Below, piece by piece: positions 59,351 through 64,000 of a stretch of DNA of 64,000 bases (positions within the stretch are counted from its first letter, which is position 1; each line of letters starts with the position of its first letter). The notes below the pieces were generated by a model. The model saw nothing but the letters and a program-made list of their open reading frames with translations, made no database searches and was not told the DNA's origin. Source of the DNA: Amycolatopsis sp. WQ 127309 (GTDB lineage Bacteria; Actinomycetota; Actinomycetes; Mycobacteriales; Pseudonocardiaceae); assembly GCF_023023025.1 (NCBI RefSeq), contig NZ_CP095481.1:10615001-10679000 (forward strand). The letters run 5' to 3'. Both the position numbers and the translations under genes were made by a program.

Positions 59351-59878
59351 ATGGCCAAGCTGCTCTGCCACATCACGATGTCCCTCGACGGCTTCGTCGC
59401 CGGGCCCGCCGACGACATGTCCTGGCTCGCGGGGCAGGCCACCGGGCCGAACCCGGTCGTCGAGCGGCTGCTCGGCGAGATCGGGGCGGTCCTGCTGGGC
59501 CACCGCACCTACGCCCCGGCGACGTCGGCCGAAGGCGAGGTCTACGGCGGCCGCTGGCAGGGCCCGAAGTTCGTGCTCACGCGCGACGACCCGGCGACGG
59601 CCCAGCCGGGCTTCACCTTCGTCGAGGACCTCGGCGCCGCCGTCACGACGGCGTCGAAGGCCGCCGGTGACGGCTACGTCGCGCTGCTCGGCCCGACGCT
59701 GGCCCGGCGGTGCCTGGACGCCGGGTTGCTCGACGAGGTGCTGGTGCACGTGGTGCCGGTCCTGCTCGGCGACGGCGTCCGGCTGTTCGACCACCCGGGC
59801 GGTACGCAGGTGCGGCTCGACCCGATCGAGCTGAGTCACGCGGGGCGGATCAGCACCGTCTGGTGCCGCGTCGCCTGA
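59351..59878 (+). CDS. Dihydrofolate reductase / RibD C-terminal family protein
   Basis: A 175-residue protein of the RibD_C (DHFR-like) family common in actinomycetes: MAKLLCHITMSLDGFVAGPADDMSWL, GAVLLGHRTYAPA and the C-terminal GLLDEVLVHVVPVLLGDGVRLFDHPGG. It probably reduces a small substrate with NADPH; the family is rarely characterised. The preceding AAAGG and ATG fit a normal start. Confidence 0.86.
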   Translation: MAKLLCHITMSLDGFVAGPADDMSWLAGQATGPNPVVERLLGEIGAVLLGHRTYAPATSAEGEVYGGRWQGPKFVLTRDDPATAQPGFTFVEDLGAAVTTASKAAGDGYVALLGPTLARRCLDAGLLDEVLVHVVPVLLGDGVRLFDHPGGTQVRLDPIELSHAGRISTVWCRVA

Positions 59879-60034
59879 CGCTCCACTGTGGACGGTCCCG
59901 CTCAGCGGAAACCCGGTGACACCGGATCACCGCGGGCCCTACTGTTGATGTTCGTCGTGCGGGGGAGGCACGATCCGGGGGCTTCTTCGTGCTGCCCGGC
60001 TCCCTCGCGCGCGTCCGGCGACGAGGGGACTCCG

Positions 60035-61345
60035 ATGACAGGCACGAAACTCCGAAGAAGAGCCACCGTGGTGACCGCGCTGGGCGCGCTCGCCTTGATC
60101 GCACCACCGGCGCAGGCCGCCGGAACCACCGTTCCCTGCGACGCGGCCGCGCTGGTCCAGGCGGTCGCCGCGGCGACCGCCACCACAGACGCGGACACGC
60201 TGTCGCTGGCACCGGGCTGCGACTACGCGCTCACCGCCGTGGCGGACACCACCTGGGCGGCGGGGTTGCCGTCCGTCCGCGGGAAGCTCACCGTCCAGGG
60301 CAACCACGCGACGATCCGCCGGGCCACCGGCGCGCCGCAGTTCCGGCTCATCGCCAACTGGGGCGACCTGACCCTCACCGACGTCACGCTCACCGGCGGC
60401 CACGCGCCCGACGGCGTCGGCGCCGGCAGCGACGGGCGCGGGAACCCGGGCGAAAGCGGGGGTGCCATCGAGAACTGGGGGCCGTTGAGCATCACCGGCA
60501 GCACGGTCACCGGCAACACGTCCGGTTCGGGCGGGCGCGGCGCCGATGGCGGCTCGCCCGGCCGCGGCGGGCCGGCCGGCTTCGGCGGCGGGATCTCCTC
60601 CTACATCGGGAGCACGACCGCTCCCCTCACCATCGCCGGCAGCGAGATCACCGGCAACACCACCGGCGACGGCGGCCGGGGCGGCGACGCGACCGGGACG
60701 GCCACCGGCGGCGACGGCGGCTCGGGCGGGTTCGGCGGCGGCCTCTACACCTCCGTCGGCACGGTCCTGCGGATCACCGGCAGCACCGTCACGGGCAACA
60801 CCGCCGGGGTGGGCGGCCCGGGCGGAACGGGTGGCCCGGGCACCGGTTCCGGAGCCGGGGGCAGCGGCGGCTCGGGCGGTGGGCTGTTCGTGTCCACCCG
60901 CCAGGGTGAGCACCTGAACCCGGTCGTCACGGCGACCGAGGTGAGCGGAAACCACGCGGGCCGTGGCGGCGACGCGGGCGTCCCGGGCGCGGGCGGTTAC
61001 GTCGGCTGGGCGGGCTACGGCGGCAACGGCGGCGGGCTCGGCCTGTTCTACGACGCACTCACCTTCGACGGCGGGAGCGTCACGGGCAACACCGCGGGCG
61101 AACCGGGGGCGGGCTACTCGCCGCTGGCCGCCGACGCCGGTGGCGTCTACACGCTGGACGCCCGGGTGACGCTGGCCGACGGCGCCACGGTGACGGGCAA
61201 CCGGCCGCGCAACTGCTCGTCGGTGGCGGACGTGCCCGGGTGCGTCAACGACGGGAATCCCTTGCCCTACGCGGCCGTGGCCGGATCCCGGGACGGCCGG
61301 GCCGCGGCGGCCGTCGCCGCGTTTTCGGCGTCGGCGCGTCGCTGA
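60035..61345 (+). CDS. Secreted Gly-rich beta-helix protein
   Basis: A 436-residue exported protein: RRR signal peptide with a cut near AQAAG, an N-terminal domain with two cysteines (PCDAAAL, PGCDYAL), then repeated strands LTLTDVTLTGG, ITGSTVTGNTSG, IAGSEITGNTTG, ITGSTVTGNTAG separated by Gly-rich loops. The pattern is that of a right-handed parallel beta-helix with polymorphic-outer-protein-like turns. A role on the cell surface (adhesion or polysaccharide contact) is inferred. ATG 60035 follows GAGGGG. Confidence 0.8.
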   Translation: MTGTKLRRRATVVTALGALALIAPPAQAAGTTVPCDAAALVQAVAAATATTDADTLSLAPGCDYALTAVADTTWAAGLPSVRGKLTVQGNHATIRRATGAPQFRLIANWGDLTLTDVTLTGGHAPDGVGAGSDGRGNPGESGGAIENWGPLSITGSTVTGNTSGSGGRGADGGSPGRGGPAGFGGGISSYIGSTTAPLTIAGSEITGNTTGDGGRGGDATGTATGGDGGSGGFGGGLYTSVGTVLRITGSTVTGNTAGVGGPGGTGGPGTGSGAGGSGGSGGGLFVSTRQGEHLNPVVTATEVSGNHAGRGGDAGVPGAGGYVGWAGYGGNGGGLGLFYDALTFDGGSVTGNTAGEPGAGYSPLAADAGGVYTLDARVTLADGATVTGNRPRNCSSVADVPGCVNDGNPLPYAAVAGSRDGRAAAAVAAFSASARR

Positions 61346-61502
61346 CGGGTGCTCGGGTCCGGCCGGGTGTGTTCCGGCCGGGCCCGGGTTCCGGCGGGAA
61401 ACGCCGAGGGCGCAACGGAAATCGATGCAAGATGGGTGCGCGCCGGCGGGAATCCGCGGGACGGCGAGTGTGCCGCGCGAGCGGACCTCGCCCACGACCG
61501 AG

Positions 61503-61576
61503 TGGGGCGGGCGGGGCTCGAACCCGCGGCCAAGGGATTATGAGTCCCCTGCTCTAACCAACTGAGCTACCGCCCC
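61503..61576 (-). tRNA. tRNA-Met (anticodon CAT)
   Basis: A complete 74-nt cloverleaf on the minus strand: acceptor GGGGCGG/CCGCCCC, D-arm GCTC/GAGC with AGTTGGTTA, anticodon stem GGGGA/TCCCT with loop CTCATAA, T-arm GCGGG-TTCGAGC-CCCGC and discriminator A. The 3' CCA is not encoded. It looks like an elongator Met tRNA; an Ile(CAT) tRNA with lysidine cannot be fully excluded from sequence. Confidence 0.95.
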
Positions 61577-61764
61577 CTGACCCCGGTGCGCGCAGGCGGC
61601 TCGGGGATTCACACATGCAAAGAAGACCCAGTTCGTTTCAAGTTATCACAGCGGCCATCCGGGCCCACCCGGTAGGCCAAACAGGTTGTCGTGGCTGCCG
61701 ATCGGAGCACGCTCGTCTAAGTTGCAAGGACGTTGCCGCTGAACGGCCCGGCGGGAGGTGAACG

Positions 61765-62037
61765 ATGGCCACCGCACTGCGAGCCGCACCGGCACAGCTG
61801 CTCCGGCTGGCGTTGCTCGACGCCGTGACCGCCGGCGCCGGCCTCGGCTACCTCGCGCACCAGTACCGGGAGGCGCTCGTGGCGAACTCCGCGGCCATCG
61901 GCCTGGCGCTCCTGCTCCTGTTCGCACTGGGCTACGGGATCCGCACGGCCGCCCGGGTGCTGTCCCGGGCGGGTTCACGGGTGGACGCCATCTTCGCCGA
62001 CGAGCTTCGGGACAAACCCTCGCCCTGGCCTCGCTGA
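61765..62037 (+). CDS. Small membrane protein
   Basis: A 90-residue protein not recognised, with two hydrophobic segments (about residues 12-30 and 42-60: LLRLALLDAVTAGAGLGYLA and NSAAIGLALLLLFALGYGI) and a basic/polar tail. ATG 61765 follows GGAGGTGA, a strong ribosome-binding site, so expression is likely. No partner is evident. Confidence 0.68.
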   Translation: MATALRAAPAQLLRLALLDAVTAGAGLGYLAHQYREALVANSAAIGLALLLLFALGYGIRTAARVLSRAGSRVDAIFADELRDKPSPWPR

Positions 62038-62088
62038 CCTGAAGCCGTTGCCGGGCAAGGGTTTCACCGCGGATTCCGCGACGACAGC

Positions 62089-62580
62089 TCAGCCGCCACC
62101 GCCCGCCGGAGTGGTGGTATCGGTTCGCGGAGAGGTAGTGGTAGTGGGCGGAGGCGGTGTCGTCGTCTCCGGTGGCGGAGTGGTCGTCTTCGGCGTCGTG
62201 GTCGGCGGTGTTGCCGCAGCGCCGTAAGCCGCGTAGGTGAACCAGATCTGGCCGAACGTCTTCGGCGTCGTCTGAGTGAACATCGCGCGCACCTGGAACG
62301 TCGTCGCCGTGTACGAGCCCAGCACCGTGTTGAGCGTGAACGCGTTGAACGCGCTCGGCGTGTTCGGCGAGACCACGACCGCCTCCGGCACCGTGCCGAG
62401 GCCGTGGGTGACCGTGCAGAAACCGTTGCCGTCGGTGACGCAGGTGGCCTGCGCCGCCTGGACGATCGGCGCCGGCGCCGGGCCGACGGCCGCGGACGCG
62501 CCCGCGAAGACCACCGCGCCCGCCGTCACCGCCGAAGCGCCGGCCAGTGCCGCGAAAGCGATCCGTGCTCTGTTTCCCAT
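62089..62580 (-). CDS. Secreted protein with Thr/Pro-rich tail
   Basis: A 163-residue exported protein. Signal peptide with IAFAALAGASAVTAGAVVFA and a cut near ASAAV; a compact domain of about 80 residues with two cysteines (QATCVTDGNGFCTVTHGLG) and a beta-rich pattern (AFNAFTLNTVLGSYTATTFQVRAMF) similar to H-type-lectin-like or tail-fibre-like modules; then about 45 residues of Thr/Pro repeats (TTTPPPETTTPPPPTTTT) that could be glycosylated or span the wall. Confidence 0.72.
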   Translation of the reverse strand: MGNRARIAFAALAGASAVTAGAVVFAGASAAVGPAPAPIVQAAQATCVTDGNGFCTVTHGLGTVPEAVVVSPNTPSAFNAFTLNTVLGSYTATTFQVRAMFTQTTPKTFGQIWFTYAAYGAAATPPTTTPKTTTPPPETTTPPPPTTTTSPRTDTTTPAGGGG

Positions 62581-62635
62581 GCTGGGCCTCCCCTGGTGAA
62601 CGACGCACCCAGGGTCGTCGCCGGCCCGCAGCCCG

Positions 62636-63598
62636 TTACGCGTCCGCCAGCCACTGGACGCCGTACGCGTAGCCCAGCTGGGGTGCCGCGAAGTCCTGCA
62701 CCACCTCGGCCGTGCCGTCGAGCGGCAAGGGCTCGCCCGGCTGCGGCGGGTCGGACAGCACCGAGGTCGGCACCTTGTCCAGGCGCCAGATCGCGCGGGG
62801 CAGGTGGTCCGGGTCGAAGCGGACCCGGACCGTGAACGACTCGCACGTCACCAGCGGCACGAACGCGTACGACGGGCGGATCGGGCGGCCGTCGCGGACC
62901 TGGTACTCCAGCGAATACGTGTGGTCTTCGCCGGCGCCGAGGGGCCGCGGCAGGTCCAGCAGCCAGCGGAAGTGCCGCTGGCCCTGGCGGATCGGCTCGC
63001 CCAGGCGGACGCCGAACTGGGCGTCGGCGGTCACGTCGCGCTCGGCGTCGGTGCCGTCCTCGACGCGGGGCACCGTGAACTGCGCGGAGATGCGGCTCAG
63101 GCCTTCGCGGGTCGCGACGATCAGGCGTTCCTCGATCAGCGTCGGCACCGGGGTGTCCAGCCGGACGACGGCGGTGAGCCGCTTGACGAACCAGCCCTTG
63201 TCCGGGTCCTGCTCTCCCCGTTCGGGGTGCGTGCTCGCCTCGATCTCGGCGGCCAGCCGGGCGCAGGCCCGGTCGATCCGCCGGCGGGCGGTGCGCTCGG
63301 CGACCTGCAGCCGCTCCATCAGGACGGCGACCCGGTCGCTGAGCAGCGAGTGCTGCGCGCCCGGCTCGATGCACAGCGCGATGGTGACCGCGAGGCGGTC
63401 TTCCAGGGGGAACTCCTCGATCGCGGACTCGATCGCGGCCCGCAGGACGCGCCGCGCCTCCCGGTCGTTCTTCGCCCGGTGCAGCTCGCACCAGCCGGAG
63501 ATCAGCGGGCCGACCCGGCCGAGCAGGCCCTCGGTCTCCAGGCCCCAGCCCCGCCGCAGCGTGGTCAGTTCGCGGCTCAACCCGCCGTCGTGTGCCAT
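62636..63598 (-). CDS. Unrecognised two-domain protein
   Basis: A 320-residue cytoplasmic protein not recognised. The first about 130 residues are helical with an HTH-like segment (LLSDRVAVLMERLQVAERTARRRIDRACARLAAEIE) after a region with WCELHRAKNDREARRVLRAAIESAIEEF. The second half is beta-rich (RHFRWLLDLPRPLGAGEDHTYSLEYQVRDGRPIRPSYAFVPLVTCESFTVRVRFD). ATG 63598 is used; upstream in-frame codons to 63652 are not protein-like. Divergent from the gene that runs off the window. Confidence 0.7.
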   Translation of the reverse strand: MAHDGGLSRELTTLRRGWGLETEGLLGRVGPLISGWCELHRAKNDREARRVLRAAIESAIEEFPLEDRLAVTIALCIEPGAQHSLLSDRVAVLMERLQVAERTARRRIDRACARLAAEIEASTHPERGEQDPDKGWFVKRLTAVVRLDTPVPTLIEERLIVATREGLSRISAQFTVPRVEDGTDAERDVTADAQFGVRLGEPIRQGQRHFRWLLDLPRPLGAGEDHTYSLEYQVRDGRPIRPSYAFVPLVTCESFTVRVRFDPDHLPRAIWRLDKVPTSVLSDPPQPGEPLPLDGTAEVVQDFAAPQLGYAYGVQWLADA

Positions 63599-63789
63599 CG
63601 GAAACCGATTGTGGCACGCGGACTTCCGCGCGATCGGACGTATTCGCTCCACCGATCAGGTGATTCACCCGGTGGCCAGTTGCTGGCCAGTCGGCCCGGA
63701 ACTCGGCCTGGCACCGACCTTTTCCCCTCCCTCGCGGGGCCGACCATTTGCCCTGTCGGCGTATTCGCGCGAGGCATCTGGAGGAACGC

Positions 63790-64000
63790 TTGCCCGGCAC
63801 CACGCACCCGACCCGCCCGGCCGACGTCGCCGGGGTCCGCGAGCTGGCGCGCGCCGGGCGGCTGGCCCGGTCGGCGTCGGCCGCGCCGCCCCGCGACCTC
63901 GCCCGGCTGCGCGGAGCCGTCTACACCGTGACCTGGCCGCTGGTGTTCGCGCGGATCACCAAGCCGCTGGAACTGCAGCGCCGGCACCCGGACTGCCTCC
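63790..64000 (+). CDS. N-terminal part of an unknown protein (truncated by window edge)
   Basis: About 70 residues (PGTTHPTRPADVAGVRELAR...AVYTVTWPLVFARITKPLEL) of a gene that continues past the window. The TTG start at 63790 follows GGAGG by 5 bases. No domain can be recognised from this part. It is divergent from the unrecognised two-domain gene, with a 191-bp shared promoter region. Confidence 0.6.
   Translation, partial: MPGTTHPTRPADVAGVRELARAGRLARSASAAPPRDLARLRGAVYTVTWPLVFARITKPLELQRRHPDCL

Overview
This window comes from a high-GC actinomycete, most likely Pseudonocardiaceae (Amycolatopsis-like). The evidence is the very GC-rich third codon positions, frequent GTG starts in GTGA/ATGA stop-start overlaps, a WhiB protein, many TetR regulators, a SARP-type regulator, a DprE2-like enzyme, and the minus-strand block rimP-nusA-ylxR-infB-ylxP-rbfA with a divergent DUF4439 gene, the order known from Mycobacterium and relatives. 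The genus is an inference from gene content and style, not from a marker gene.

Layout. 1-4.1 kb: a truncated MFS gene, then dinF (MATE) and cnpB (DHH phosphoesterase) on the minus strand and a TRM11-like RNA methyltransferase on the plus strand. 4.2-11 kb: a GNAT plus polar amino-acid ABC importer operon, a flotillin/NfeD-like pair, a TetR-methyltransferase-AraC-glyoxalase run, and a Tat lipoprotein esterase. This stretch sits between rbfA and cnpB-dinF, which are adjacent in related genomes. 11.8-18.9 kb: the translation/transcription block. 19-26 kb: a PLP aminotransferase, a PEP-mutase-like enzyme, a GOLPH3-like protein behind a GT39 glycosyltransferase, and a two-component pair. 26-33.7 kb: an M50 protease, regulators, a secreted CocE-type hydrolase, and a second two-component pair.

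33.7-42.3 kb is the most unusual region. It is bounded by relatively AT-rich non-coding DNA and holds a tandem-HTH protein, a STAND/TPR NTPase, a coupled pair of unrecognised genes (one with a GT-B-like C-terminal motif), and a 1011-residue SARP/STAND regulator. GACAA heptamers in 11-bp phase lie between the coupled pair and the SARP gene. A nested inverted-repeat segment follows the SARP gene.

42.4-50.7 kb: SnoaL/TetR with a double operator, then a LysR gene and a five-gene CoA pathway (CoA transferase, hydratase, acetoacetate-decarboxylase-like protein, hydroxyacyl-CoA dehydrogenase, acyl-CoA dehydrogenase), then an LCP protein. 50.9-64 kb: a DprE2-like reductase, TetR plus MFS pump, an ECF sigma factor with a SnoaL tail, WhiB, two adjacent sigma-like genes, LysR plus a BASS transporter, a DHFR-like protein, a secreted beta-helix protein, one tRNA-Met, and several small or unknown genes.

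A family of non-coding arrays with an exact or near-exact 21-bp period (core ATCACGCGAGTC) recurs at six places, mostly at the 3' ends of genes. It is the most distinctive feature of the window as a whole. Several regulators sit beside clear dyad operators (28.6, 42.8, 44.6, 51.7 and 58.2 kb).
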